64,000 nucleotides of DNA. It comes from Pseudanabaena sp. Salubria-1 (GTDB lineage: Bacteria > Cyanobacteriota > Cyanobacteriia > Pseudanabaenales > Pseudanabaenaceae). Below the pieces are notes generated by a model, which saw only the letters and a list, made by a program, of their open reading frames with translations, ran no database searches and was not told the DNA's origin. Below are positions 51,860 through 60,695 of the stretch, in pieces (position 1 is the stretch's first letter; each line of letters begins with the position of its first letter). The position numbers were made by a program, and so were the translations under genes. The stretch covers positions 124,001 to 188,000 of the forward strand of contig JALQCR010000006.1 in assembly GCA_023336205.1 (NCBI GenBank), read 5' to 3'.

Positions 51860-52663
51860 TTAATATATTTTGGGAACTACAAAAACTTCAATATTTAAAG
51901 TGTCATTTTTTTGACATAAATCATTTTCTAAGCCAACTGGATTATTTATCCATTCATCTGGATCATAGACAAAGAATACTAATGTCTTTAAGTTTGGGAG
52001 CATTTTATACCTAGCAATATCATCAATCAACTGTTTGCCTAATTCTTTCGCATCCATACTTTCTCTAGTTTTTTTGACCTCTATACCAATTCCTGCATCT
52101 ACAATAAAGAAATCTAATCTTGAGTTTTTCTCAGCAAAATTAGGTACGGCAACCTCAGGACGAATATCTTTGAAGAATAGCTTTAAAAGGGCATGTAATA
52201 AGTCTTGTGTATCGTATTCATCGTTGATTTCTAAAGCAACTCTATTGCTGTGCCTAATCTTAAGCTGTCTAGCTACTAAGTGGAATCTAGATATAATCAT
52301 TTTTACAAGTTCTAAGGCATCTGGCTGGATAACTTCATCATATTTAATCTCATGGTATAAGTCATCCTCTAATATAGAAATACTAGACTTTAAGGCATTA
52401 ACTAAGAAAGACTTTAATTGAAGAAATTTATCTTCATAATAACCAAAAACTTGAATCTGCTTGCAATAATTAATTAGTTTGATTGGGCTGGAATTATCCT
52501 TGAAGGAGCTATCTAATATGACAAAAACTCTATTGCTCCAAGAAAGCCATTCGGGAGAGTACCTCTCTGGAAATCCATACTGAGATTTCGTAGAAAAATT
52601 TTCATAGTTGAACTTATCCGCTTCCTTAAGTAATCTTTGAATTTGTGCTTTTAAAGTGTCCAT
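51860..52663 (-). CDS. PD-(D/E)XK nuclease domain protein (DpnII/MboI-like)
   Basis: This 267-residue protein has an N-terminal helical region (1-140) of unknown function. The C-terminal nuclease fold shows RLDFFIVDAGIGIEVKKTR, that is Asp184 followed by Glu195-x-Lys197, the PD-(D/E)XK active site. The preceding DTQDLLHALLKLFFKDIRPE resembles the DpnII/MboI-type restriction-endonuclease domain seen in many conflict systems. No methyltransferase is adjacent, so it is not a normal restriction-modification pair. It is AT-rich and flanked by the Uma2 and toxin-antitoxin genes. Confidence 0.72.
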   Translation of the reverse strand: MDTLKAQIQRLLKEADKFNYENFSTKSQYGFPERYSPEWLSWSNRVFVILDSSFKDNSSPIKLINYCKQIQVFGYYEDKFLQLKSFLVNALKSSISILEDDLYHEIKYDEVIQPDALELVKMIISRFHLVARQLKIRHSNRVALEINDEYDTQDLLHALLKLFFKDIRPEVAVPNFAEKNSRLDFFIVDAGIGIEVKKTRESMDAKELGKQLIDDIARYKMLPNLKTLVFFVYDPDEWINNPVGLENDLCQKNDTLNIEVFVVPKIY

Positions 52664-52720
52664 TTATCTATCAACTTGTTGTACTAATTTTAATTTATCA
52701 AGGAGATTTTCGGTAAGTAT

Positions 52721-53167
52721 CTATATCCATGACTCCAGAGAAAAAGGATAGACTTGATAAACTCGATTAAAGTCACTGTCAGCAGAAACCAAAATCAAGC
52801 CATGCTGAATCGCCGTTGCTGCAATCCAAAGATCGTGATCGGTGAACCCCAAATTTTCAATAGTTACACTACGGCGCTTACTTTTATCCTTTGGGGCAAA
52901 TTGGTTAAAAACTTTTGACTTAAGACTGCTGTAAATGCTGGCAGTTTCTTCATCAAGAAAATAAATCTCGACCTCAGATAGAAAACTTTGAATCGCCTCT
53001 AGATTTTTCTCCTTTCGTGCTGATCTTTCAGCCATGTACAACAGCTCTGCATGAGTGATAATGCTAACCCCAACTGTTTCAGAAGATATGAATTGCAATT
53101 TATCCGTAATCTTAGAATCACCATTGATGATGTAGCTGCAATGGTTGGTATCAATCAAATAAGCCAT
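52721..53167 (-). CDS. PIN-domain ribonuclease toxin (VapC-type)
   Basis: This 148-residue PIN-domain protein has acidic residues that would bind Mg2+: YLIDTNHC (Asp6), HAELLYMAER, TDHDLWIAATA and LVSADSDF. Such toxins cleave tRNA or rRNA when released from their antitoxin. The small antitoxin gene lies 9 bases upstream on the same strand, a normal toxin-antitoxin operon order. The insert around 95-110 (APKDKSKRRSV) is basic. Confidence 0.9.
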   Translation of the reverse strand: MAYLIDTNHCSYIINGDSKITDKLQFISSETVGVSIITHAELLYMAERSARKEKNLEAIQSFLSEVEIYFLDEETASIYSSLKSKVFNQFAPKDKSKRRSVTIENLGFTDHDLWIAATAIQHGLILVSADSDFNRVYQVYPFSLESWI

Positions 53168-53176
53168 AAATCAATA

Positions 53177-53437
53177 CTAAAACTCAGTTTTAGAGCGTGT
53201 TTCTCTTACAAAATCAAGACATTCAGCTAGATCGTCACCTTGCCAAGTCCCCGCATGACGCAACAAATCGCTGGCTTTTTTATTGCGCTTCAGAGGTGGA
53301 ATACGGCGAAACTGCTTATTATTCGCATCGCCTTTAGCCTCAATCGAATCAATAAAACTGCTAACCAAGAAAAGACGCTCTAGCGGCAATTGAGATATTT
53401 GCTGTTCAACTTTTTCACGTAACTCAGAGTAAGTCAT
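53177..53437 (-). CDS. antitoxin of the PIN-domain toxin
   Basis: This 86-residue protein begins with a helical segment (TYSELREKVEQQISQLPLERL) and ends in a flexible, charged tail (RHAGTWQGDDLAECLDFVRE) of the kind that wraps the PIN toxin. The ATG at 53437 is preferred over the GTG at 53443 because AGGA lies about 9 bases before it. No clear DNA-binding fold can be named. The pairing rests on position, size and 9-base spacing. Confidence 0.8.
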   Translation of the reverse strand: MTYSELREKVEQQISQLPLERLFLVSSFIDSIEAKGDANNKQFRRIPPLKRNKKASDLLRHAGTWQGDDLAECLDFVRETRSKTEF

Positions 53438-53584
53438 ACGCACATCCTTTGGTTAGGTAAAACAATAGCAAACCTATTCTAATCATTATGTCATAGCTTA
53501 TTTACTTGCATTGGCGTGGTATGTCGATCGCCAAAGTATTACTACGGGCTATAATCAACCGCAAGTCTATAAATTTTTGTAAAT

Positions 53585-54571
53585 ATGTCGTCTCCAACCC
53601 CTGACGTACCAGCGAGCGAGTCTCGCGAAGCCCGTACCCGCCAAATGCTCGGAATGAAAGGTGCGGACGTACAAGGAGCTTCAATCTGGAAGATCCGCCT
53701 GCAACTGATGAAGCCGATTACATGGATACCTCTGATGTGGGGCGTACTATGCGGTGCAGCCTCCTCTGGCGACTTTACTTGGTCGATTGAAAACGTATTT
53801 CGATCGCTACTTTGTATGCTCATGTCAGGTCCCCTACTGACAGGCTATACCCAGACGATTAACGATTACTACGATCGCGAAATTGACGCAATTAACGAGC
53901 CATATCGTCCGATTCCCTCGGGAGCAATTTCCCTCAAGCAAGTCATTGCGCAAATTTGGATTTTGTGGCTGGGTGGCATTGCTGTAGCGGCAATCCTCGA
54001 TGTCACCGCAGGTCATGCAGACTTTATCATGACAAAATTAGCGCTTGGTGGTTCATTTGTTGCCTATATCTACTCTGCGCCACCTTTGAAGCTCAAGCAA
54101 AATGGTTGGCTCGGCAACTATGCTCTCGGAGCAAGCTATATCGCTTTGCCTTGGTGGGCAGGTCATGCGCTTTATGGAACCCTCAACTGGACAGTCGTAG
54201 CCGTCACCCTGTTCTATAGCCTTGCTGGTTTAGGCATCGCGGTCGTCAATGATTTCAAAAGCGTCGAAGGCGATCGCGAATTAGGATTGAAGTCTTTACC
54301 CGTAATGTTTGGTGTGCAGAATGCGGCTTTGATATCGGCAACTGCGATCGATGTCTTCCAAATTGGCATCGCTGTTTATTTGGTCACTGTTGGTGAACAA
54401 CTATTAGCTAGTTTAATCGTGCTGTTAGTAATTCCGCAGATTACATTTCAAGACATGTATTTCTTGCGTGATCCACTCAAAAATGATGTGAAATATCAAG
54501 CCAGCGCTCAGCCTTTCCTTGTGATTGGGATGCTAGTTGCTGGAATCGCTATGGGACATGCGGGTATCTAA
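53585..54571 (+). CDS. chlG: chlorophyll synthase
   Basis: This 328-residue membrane prenyltransferase of the UbiA family esterifies chlorophyllide with geranylgeranyl or phytyl diphosphate, the last step of chlorophyll a synthesis. About eight transmembrane helices follow a soluble N-terminus. The Asp-rich motifs are QTINDYYDREIDAINEP and VVNDFKSVEGDRELG, which bind Mg2+-diphosphate. The length and N-terminal RQMLGMKGA are typical of cyanobacterial ChlG. A strong terminator follows at 54568-54612. Confidence 0.97.
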   Translation: MSSPTPDVPASESREARTRQMLGMKGADVQGASIWKIRLQLMKPITWIPLMWGVLCGAASSGDFTWSIENVFRSLLCMLMSGPLLTGYTQTINDYYDREIDAINEPYRPIPSGAISLKQVIAQIWILWLGGIAVAAILDVTAGHADFIMTKLALGGSFVAYIYSAPPLKLKQNGWLGNYALGASYIALPWWAGHALYGTLNWTVVAVTLFYSLAGLGIAVVNDFKSVEGDRELGLKSLPVMFGVQNAALISATAIDVFQIGIAVYLVTVGEQLLASLIVLLVIPQITFQDMYFLRDPLKNDVKYQASAQPFLVIGMLVAGIAMGHAGI

Positions 54572-54612
54572 AACAAAAAGGGGGGAGCAAAGCACCCCCC
54601 TTTTTGTTTTAG
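54568..54612. terminator. 18-bp terminator of chlG, GC-AAA-GC apex
   Basis: CTAAAACAAAAAGGGGGG pairs exactly with its complement around AGCAAAGCA. It starts at the last bases of the chlG coding region and contains the stop. Confidence 0.9.
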
Positions 54613-54709
54613 GGAAATAGCTCCTACAGGGTGATTTAGTGATGATCAATGTTGTCTATCATCTATATGCAAAGAGAACCGAAACGTCAGCGAGAATTTG
54701 CCAATATTC

Positions 54710-55981
54710 ATGATTAAACATAAATTCCGAAGACAGCAATTGTCGAATAACCTATTAGATAAATCATTGAGCAAGGGCTTAGTCGCTGTAATCGGTGCGT
54801 TGTTGGTTTCTTGCTCTGCGAATGCTCCTAAAGGCAACGGGTTTGGTGCTGTTCCTGTACCGATCGCCTCTGTAGAATCAGGGACTGTCACCGATAGCTC
54901 CGATTATGTCGCCAATTTACAATCGCGCCAATCAGTGACTCTGCAACCACGAGTCGATGGCTATATCCAAGAGATCTATGTCAAGGCAGGCGATCGCGTA
55001 GAAGCTGGCGCACCAATTTTACGAATTGATCCAGCTAAACAGCAAGCTGTTGTTCAGCGATCGGCTGCCGCCGTGGCAACTTCTCAGGCAGATTTTGAAA
55101 GTGCTAGGGCAACCCTTGTGCAATTACGTGCCCGTAAAGAATCGATTTTATCCAGTGTTGATTTTAATCAAAAGGAATTTAGTCGCTTTACTAAATTGAC
55201 AGAACAGGGTGCGACGACAAGGCAGAAGCTTGACGAAGTTGCGAATAATCTGAGAAATGCAAGAGCTGAACTTGGTCAGATCGATGCTCAGATGAATGCT
55301 CAACAAGCAAGTATTAATAGTGCGGCTACAAGGATTGAAGAAACTCGTGCTAGTGCTGTGCAGGAAGAAGTACAGCTAGATTTCTATACGGTAACAGCTC
55401 CTTTTGCGGGTATTGTTGGTGATATTCCGATTAAAGTTGGAGACAATGTTAGTAGCACAACCCAACTAACGACTGTAACTCAAAATCAAGTATTAGAAGT
55501 TCAGATTTCGGTTCCCGTTGAGAATGCTCCTCGCTTAAAAATGGGAATGCCTGTGGAGTTGTTAGACGCTCAAGATAAGCCTCTTGTTAAAGGAAATGTC
55601 GCTTTTATTTCCCCGAATATTAATCCTCAAAGCCAATCGGTTTTGGTAAAAGCTAATTTTAATAATGGAACTAATCAACTCAAAGCTAATCAGTTTGTAA
55701 GAGCGCGATTAATATGGGCTTCTCGTGCTGGTGTACTAGTGCCAACTTCGGCAATTTCCCGTCTTGGAGGGCAAGATTTTATCTTTGTTGCAGAGCCTAG
55801 TCCTACAGATGGAAAATCGCTAATTGCTAATCAAAAACCAGTTAAGCTTGGGAAAATCACTGGCAATAAACAAGAGGTGTTAGAAGGGTTAAATCCTAAA
55901 GATCAGATTGTCGTTGCAGGTATTCTCCAATTACGGAATGGAGCACCGATCATGCCATTACCTGATGCCCCTAAGAAATAA
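54710..55981 (+). CDS. RND-type efflux periplasmic adaptor (membrane fusion protein)
   Basis: This roughly 423-residue protein has a signal/lipobox-like segment (ALLVSCSAN, Cys near 38). A lipoyl half (RQSVTLQPRVDGYIQEIYVKAGDRVEAG) and a long coiled-coil hairpin (about 100-220) follow. Then come the second lipoyl half (YTVTAPFAGIVGDIPIKVGD) and the beta-barrel domain (VPVENAPRLKMGMPVEL). It would bridge an inner-membrane pump to an outer-membrane channel. No RND pump or TolC gene is adjacent, so it is an orphan; the pump gene may be elsewhere. The ATG at 54710 is preferred to the TTG at 54698. Confidence 0.9.
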   Translation: MIKHKFRRQQLSNNLLDKSLSKGLVAVIGALLVSCSANAPKGNGFGAVPVPIASVESGTVTDSSDYVANLQSRQSVTLQPRVDGYIQEIYVKAGDRVEAGAPILRIDPAKQQAVVQRSAAAVATSQADFESARATLVQLRARKESILSSVDFNQKEFSRFTKLTEQGATTRQKLDEVANNLRNARAELGQIDAQMNAQQASINSAATRIEETRASAVQEEVQLDFYTVTAPFAGIVGDIPIKVGDNVSSTTQLTTVTQNQVLEVQISVPVENAPRLKMGMPVELLDAQDKPLVKGNVAFISPNINPQSQSVLVKANFNNGTNQLKANQFVRARLIWASRAGVLVPTSAISRLGGQDFIFVAEPSPTDGKSLIANQKPVKLGKITGNKQEVLEGLNPKDQIVVAGILQLRNGAPIMPLPDAPKK

Positions 55982-56015
55982 AAAAGCCTCGCAGTGCGAG
56001 GCTTTTTTATTTCTT
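55973..56015. terminator. 20-bp perfect terminator of the adaptor gene
   Basis: AAGAAATAAAAAAGCCTCGC pairs exactly with 55996-56015 around AGT; the stop codon is in the left arm. Confidence 0.9.
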
Positions 56016-56038
56016 ACGGCAATTACCGATCAAACGAA

Positions 56039-56120
56039 CCACAAGAGATTTTTTGAAAGTGTTGCAAAGCAACACTTTCAAAAAATCTCTTGGTTTGGGC
56101 TTAAGCGTAAAGCGCTATAA
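56039..56120. repeat. hairpin element CACAAGA(A/G)ATTTTTTG, copy 2
   Basis: The 24-bp perfect stem (56042-56065 / 56069-56092, AAA loop, GC-AAA-GC apex) is followed by GGGCTTAAGCGTAAAGCG. This is the intact version of the element at 36859-36945. Confidence 0.85.
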
Positions 56121-56132
56121 AAAGCTTAAATC

Positions 56133-56170
56133 CCAAAGGGCAAAGTGATCGCTTAGCGATCGCTTTGGGC
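56133..56170. terminator. terminator before the transglycosylase gene
   Basis: CAAAGTGATCGC-TTA-GCGATCGCTTTG (one mismatch) is flanked by further pairing CCCAAAG / CTTTGGG. It follows the 3' end of the minus-strand transglycosylase gene and includes a HIP1 octamer. Confidence 0.8.
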
Positions 56171-56177
56171 TTTAGTT

Positions 56178-58346
56178 TTAGAACTTAGATGAGGCATTGA
56201 TATTATTAGGCTGTGCCAAAGCCGTAATCTGTTGTTGTACTGAAGGAGAATACAACCGCAGATAGTTCCAATAGTTACCAAAAACCTTAGAGACGTAATC
56301 TCTAGTTTCGTCATAGGGAATATTATTCACAAACTCATCAGGATCTCCTAAACCTCTCGATTCTACCCATCTACCGATCGCACCAGGTCCTGCATTGTAG
56401 CTAGCAATAGCAAGCATGGTGTTATCTCCAAAACGGCTGTGGGTATAGTCCAGATACCAAGTTCCAAAATTGATATTATCTTCAGGTCTGTCAAGATTAT
56501 AGCTATTCACGCCCTTTTTATTAGCAATCCATGAACCTGTATCTGGCATGATTTGCATCAAACCGATCGCACCTGAACGAGAACGAATTTGAGCCTCAAA
56601 GCGAGACTCTTGACGCATCAAACCAATGACGAGGGCTGGAGACAGTTTGCGATCGCGTGACCAGTTGGAGATGAGATCCCAGTAATGAAACGGATAGAGT
56701 GAGTGTATATATGCGGGATGCTGCTTGAGTTGAGCAATTTCGGCTTTTTGAGAATTGGGAACATCAATCCAATTTAAGCTTTCCAGAGTTTTAATTCCAA
56801 TCAAGTTATCTAGATTAGCAACACGCAAAACACCATCAGTAAAGATTTCCTTGGGTTCAAGGTTTCGCTTACCGCGCAATTCTGACATCCATTGCGATTG
56901 CGCATCACGATCTAGACCGAGGATATATAACTCTTGTAGTTTCGCCGAACCTGCTGGCAAAGTTACCCTAGCACTAGGTATTGCGATCGCGGGTGCTGTG
57001 TAACGTGCTGTGGTGAAGGTTCCCACATTCCATCCTAGAGAACTTGCCGATCTCCATGCGTAATAGGAATCGGGGTGTTGACGAATTGCAAACTCAAAAA
57101 ACTTCTTAGCTTTAGCTTTATCGCCAGTTTGATTAGCCCATTTACCTGCCCAGAAGCTTGCTTCGGCTGCGGAGGTACTGTTAGGACTATTAGCAATCAA
57201 CGCATCCACCGTGGCGATCGCATTCTTGATCTGCCCAGATCGCCCTTGTCCCTTAGCAATGCGCCAGCGCAATTCACCCGCATCATCACTACTGCCATAG
57301 CGACTTAACAATAGATTACGAGCATCGCTTGCGGCTTTGGGGCTATCAAGCTTATCTTGCAAGATGGTAGCTTTAATCCCTAGCGCTTCACCTGCGGTCT
57401 CAGGATAGCTGGTGATAATGCGATCGGTTGCCGCGATCGCCGCTTCAGGCGAACCTATCTGCGTAATCCGAATGAGTGCGCGAGGAGCCTGAGGGCTTTG
57501 CGGAAATTGCTGTACAACACGGTTATATGCGGCGATCGCATTGTCGAATTGTTTACCACGATGTAGGCTAAGAGCATAATTGTAGGCAGTTATAGGATTT
57601 ACTGTCGCACGAGCGTAGGCATTAGCAGCCCTACCAAATTCAAATTTGTTATAGTATCCATCAGCGATCGCCCACCATTGATCAGATGTGAGTGAGGGTG
57701 AACTGGCAGTTAAACGATTTAGAATTGGGACAATCTCTTTGAAATCACTAAAATAAGTCGCCAAATGCGCCATTATATCAACTCGATTTGGAGCTTGAGC
57801 TAGTAGGCGTAGGGCAACTTCTTGCGATCGCGGATGAGCAGGAAATTTTTGTAAAAGCTGTTGATTTTGTCCTAAAGCAAACATCGCTTCAGCAGATGCA
57901 GGATTATCAGGGAACTTGGCTAACAGTTGCTCCCAAGTTGCTTTTGCTGCTTGGAGATCGCGCAGTTGGGTTTGAGCCTGTGCGCGTTTGAGTAAAACAT
58001 AATCGGCTAAAACTGGATACTCAGTTTCCAATTTATCAAGAGCAGCGATCGCTTCGCGAGGTTTGCGGTTGTTGAGATGAATATCCGCAATTACCAGACG
58101 AGCACGAACACGATCGCTATCGGTATTACTAGAATTTAGTTGTTTAGCCTGAGTTTCTAATTTGGCAAGTCTTTGATCAAGGGGAGAGTAAGTAAGCGGA
58201 TCAAAGGGCTTGCTGTCTCGGTTATTGCCTAAGCTTGCATTCAGAGTAATGTCTGATTCAGAAGAAGCGGTAATTAGTGGGGCGCTTGCTCCTGCTAATG
58301 TAGCACTGAGCATAAGCACGATAGACCAACGCATTAATTTTCTCAT
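56178..58346 (-). CDS. soluble lytic transglycosylase with TPR repeats (Slt70-like)
   Basis: This 722-residue exported enzyme cleaves the glycan strands of peptidoglycan. An N-terminal signal peptide (IVLMLSATLAGASAP) leads into some ten TPR-like helical repeats (about 50-480), which form a ring in Slt70-type proteins. The C-terminal lysozyme-like domain (about 560-690) has VIGLMRQESRFEAQIRSRSG with the catalytic Glu near 580. It also has GAIGLMQIMPDTGSWIA, NINFGTWYLDY and IASYNAGPGAIGRW. It is a single gene flanked by terminators. Confidence 0.95.
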   Translation of the reverse strand: MRKLMRWSIVLMLSATLAGASAPLITASSESDITLNASLGNNRDSKPFDPLTYSPLDQRLAKLETQAKQLNSSNTDSDRVRARLVIADIHLNNRKPREAIAALDKLETEYPVLADYVLLKRAQAQTQLRDLQAAKATWEQLLAKFPDNPASAEAMFALGQNQQLLQKFPAHPRSQEVALRLLAQAPNRVDIMAHLATYFSDFKEIVPILNRLTASSPSLTSDQWWAIADGYYNKFEFGRAANAYARATVNPITAYNYALSLHRGKQFDNAIAAYNRVVQQFPQSPQAPRALIRITQIGSPEAAIAATDRIITSYPETAGEALGIKATILQDKLDSPKAASDARNLLLSRYGSSDDAGELRWRIAKGQGRSGQIKNAIATVDALIANSPNSTSAAEASFWAGKWANQTGDKAKAKKFFEFAIRQHPDSYYAWRSASSLGWNVGTFTTARYTAPAIAIPSARVTLPAGSAKLQELYILGLDRDAQSQWMSELRGKRNLEPKEIFTDGVLRVANLDNLIGIKTLESLNWIDVPNSQKAEIAQLKQHPAYIHSLYPFHYWDLISNWSRDRKLSPALVIGLMRQESRFEAQIRSRSGAIGLMQIMPDTGSWIANKKGVNSYNLDRPEDNINFGTWYLDYTHSRFGDNTMLAIASYNAGPGAIGRWVESRGLGDPDEFVNNIPYDETRDYVSKVFGNYWNYLRLYSPSVQQQITALAQPNNINASSKF

Positions 58347-58408
58347 CCCGATACATTCTTGATGTTCAGCATCCTAGCATTTTTCACAGGATGACTTATA
58401 GCATTTTT

Positions 58409-58454
58409 AACAAAAAAAAGAAGTGACGCTAAAGCGTCGTTTCTTTTTTTTGTT
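58409..58454. terminator. 22-bp terminator after sufD
   Basis: AACAAAAAAAAGAAGTGACG followed by CT pairs with its complement (two mismatches) around AA. It terminates the minus-strand sufBCD operon. Confidence 0.88.
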
Positions 58455-59840
58455 TTATGATTTGGTTTTCTCAAGCACAAAATCACTAAGCGATCGCTGT
58501 ACCGATACAATCGGGATGTGCGCGATCGCTTCCGTAGCAAAGGCATAGGTTAGCAAGTTAGCGGCACTCTCAGCATCAATCGCTCGACTTTGGAGATAGA
58601 AGATTTCCTCAGCATCTAGTTGACTGACGGTTGCACCGTGAGCGCATTTGACATTATCTGCAAAAATCTCTAGCTGAGGTTTGGTGTCTACTCGCGCTTT
58701 GGGCGATAACAAGAGATTACGGCTTAGCTGCGCGGAATCAGTTTGTTGCGCTAACTTCGCAACTTGGATTTTGCCATTAAAGACCGCATGGGATCGCCCT
58801 GATGCAATACATTTATGTAACTGCTTACTTGATCCATAGGGATAGTTATGAGCGATTACCGAATGCGTGTCTGCAAGCTGATCGCCATCGACAAATGCTA
58901 ATCCAGTCAGCGAAGTTTGAGTTTGTTCAGCCATTTGACGCACGATTAAATTCTGGCGAGAGATCTTCGCACCGATGCTAATCGATTGATTTTTATAGTT
59001 ACTATTTCGAGCTTGAGCGATCGCAGTCATATTGATATGCACCGCCTCATCACCTTGCCACTGTACCTTGGTATGATTGACCTCTGCACCTTCTGCTAGC
59101 CAAACTTCTGTTACCGTATTAGTAAAATAGGTTTGAGAATCAATTCCCACAAAAGTTTGAATAAAAGTCAAATTACTATGGCTTTCTGCAATCACCAAAC
59201 AGCGCGGCTGAGTTATCAATGTTGCACCAGCCTGTGGTGCAGATACAAACAAAAGCTGAATCGGCTTTTCGACGACAATATTTTTGGGGGCGAGCATAAT
59301 TGCCACATCCTCCATACAAGCTGTATTCAGGCTTGTAAAATAATCATTCGCATCGGGATGTTGAGCGAGGTGCGATCGCAGTTTTGGCAGAATGCGATCG
59401 CCAAGAGTTGCCAATGTGCCAAGAACTAAGCCTTGTGTAGCCGCCGTTGTATCTGAAAACTTCTCGCTATACTCGCCATTCACAAATACAATCAGATTGC
59501 CTGAAGCTTCAGGCGCTGAATGCTTAGCAACTAAAGCTTCGACATCCTCTGGCTTAGCCAGTTGATTAGCAAAAGTTAGACTTCCCAAAGACGAAACATC
59601 CGTATATTTCCATTCTTCATCTTTGGTCGTAGGGAAAGAAAGACTCGCTAGGCGATCGCTAGCCAATTGGCGAATTTCGCTCACAAACTGATCGGTGTCT
59701 TGGGCGATCGCGATCGGAGAGTTTAAACCGATCACTTGGGAAGTAAATTTCTTGCTGTCAACAGCCAATTTACTGCGGGTGCTTAATGCGCCCTTCAACT
59801 CCTGTTGATCTTCCACTTGTTCAGAAACTTGAATAGACAT
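58455..59840 (-). CDS. sufD: Fe-S cluster assembly protein SufD
   Basis: This 461-residue beta-helix protein is a scaffold component that partners SufB and SufC. Typical segments are PTTKDEEWKYTDVSSLG, IQLLFVSAP, LVIAESHSNLTFIQTFVG, GKIQVAKLAQQTDSAQLSRN, LLLSPKARVDTKPQLEIFADNVKCAHGATVSQLD, YLQSRAIDAESAANLLTYAFA. Its ATG overlaps the sufC stop (TAATG), so the two are translationally coupled. It is the last gene in sufB-sufC-sufD, ending at a strong terminator. Confidence 0.97.
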   Translation of the reverse strand: MSIQVSEQVEDQQELKGALSTRSKLAVDSKKFTSQVIGLNSPIAIAQDTDQFVSEIRQLASDRLASLSFPTTKDEEWKYTDVSSLGSLTFANQLAKPEDVEALVAKHSAPEASGNLIVFVNGEYSEKFSDTTAATQGLVLGTLATLGDRILPKLRSHLAQHPDANDYFTSLNTACMEDVAIMLAPKNIVVEKPIQLLFVSAPQAGATLITQPRCLVIAESHSNLTFIQTFVGIDSQTYFTNTVTEVWLAEGAEVNHTKVQWQGDEAVHINMTAIAQARNSNYKNQSISIGAKISRQNLIVRQMAEQTQTSLTGLAFVDGDQLADTHSVIAHNYPYGSSKQLHKCIASGRSHAVFNGKIQVAKLAQQTDSAQLSRNLLLSPKARVDTKPQLEIFADNVKCAHGATVSQLDAEEIFYLQSRAIDAESAANLLTYAFATEAIAHIPIVSVQRSLSDFVLEKTKS

Positions 59841-60622
59841 TATACCAACACCGCCTCTTCTTCTTTGAGCCAGTCATAGCCCTTTTCTTCTAGTTCCAGA
59901 GCCAAGTCTTTACCACCTGTGAGAATAATCTTGCCATTTTCCATCACATGAATAAAATCAGGAATAATGTAATTTAGCAAGCGCTGATAGTGAGTAATCA
60001 CTAGTGAAGAATTGAGAGGAGTTGAGAGCTTATTTACACCACCTGCCACAATTCGCAATGCATCGATATCCAAACCTGAATCTGTCTCATCGAGAATGGC
60101 AAGAGTCGGATCGAGAATTGCCATTTGCAAAATCTCATTGCGTTTCTTCTCGCCGCCAGAAAAACCTTCGTTAACACTGCGACTCAAGAAACTAGGATTC
60201 ATTTCTACAATCTCTAGCTTTTCTTGAATAAAATCATCAAAATCAATGATATCTAACTCTTCTAAACCTTTGTGCTTTCTCAAGTTGTTATAGGACAATC
60301 GCAAGAAATCAGAATTAGTCACCCCAGGAATTTCTAATGGATATTGAAAAGCTAAAAATATACCTTCTCTAGATCTAATTTCTGGCGCTAAATCTAATAA
60401 GTTTTCGCCCTTATAAATAATCTCACCACCTGTGACCGTATAGGCAGGATGTCCCGCTAACACTTTCGAGAATGTGCTTTTGCCAGAGCCATTTGGCCCC
60501 ATAATCGCATGAACTTCACCAGCCTTAATCTCCAGATTTAGCCCTTTTAAAATCTCGACTCCACCAACTTCGGCAGTCAAATTCTTGACTGATAAAATCA
60601 CTTCGCTATTTTCAACAATCAT
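59840..60622 (-). CDS. sufC: Fe-S cluster assembly ATPase SufC
   Basis: This 260-residue soluble ABC ATPase drives the SufBCD scaffold. It has Walker [17 protein letters not shown], signature [16 protein letters not shown] and Walker [15 protein letters not shown], with a downstream His in [12 protein letters not shown]. The length is typical. It is second in the operon. Confidence 0.98.
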   Translation of the reverse strand: MIVENSEVILSVKNLTAEVGGVEILKGLNLEIKAGEVHAIMGPNGSGKSTFSKVLAGHPAYTVTGGEIIYKGENLLDLAPEIRSREGIFLAFQYPLEIPGVTNSDFLRLSYNNLRKHKGLEELDIIDFDDFIQEKLEIVEMNPSFLSRSVNEGFSGGEKKRNEILQMAILDPTLAILDETDSGLDIDALRIVAGGVNKLSTPLNSSLVITHYQRLLNYIIPDFIHVMENGKIILTGGKDLALELEEKGYDWLKEEEAVLV

Positions 60623-60660
60623 TTCTATTTCTCTTAACAGCTATTTAATATTGTAAAATA

Positions 60661-60695
60661 ATTACCAATTACCAATTACCAATCACCAATTACCC
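60661..60695. repeat. five tandem ATTACCA heptamers at the sufB 3' end
   Basis: There are three exact ATTACCA units, then ATCACCA and ATTACCC. The sufB stop codon (60690-60692) falls in the fifth unit. The array length may vary between strains. Confidence 0.85.

Noticed and set aside
55908..56120. 70-residue ORF after the adaptor gene
   Set aside because: It reads through a terminator and a repeat element, so it is an artefact of those sequences.
60661..60695. CRISPR-like array
   Set aside because: Units are 7 bp with no spacers; it is a simple tandem repeat. No other spaced repeats were found in the window.
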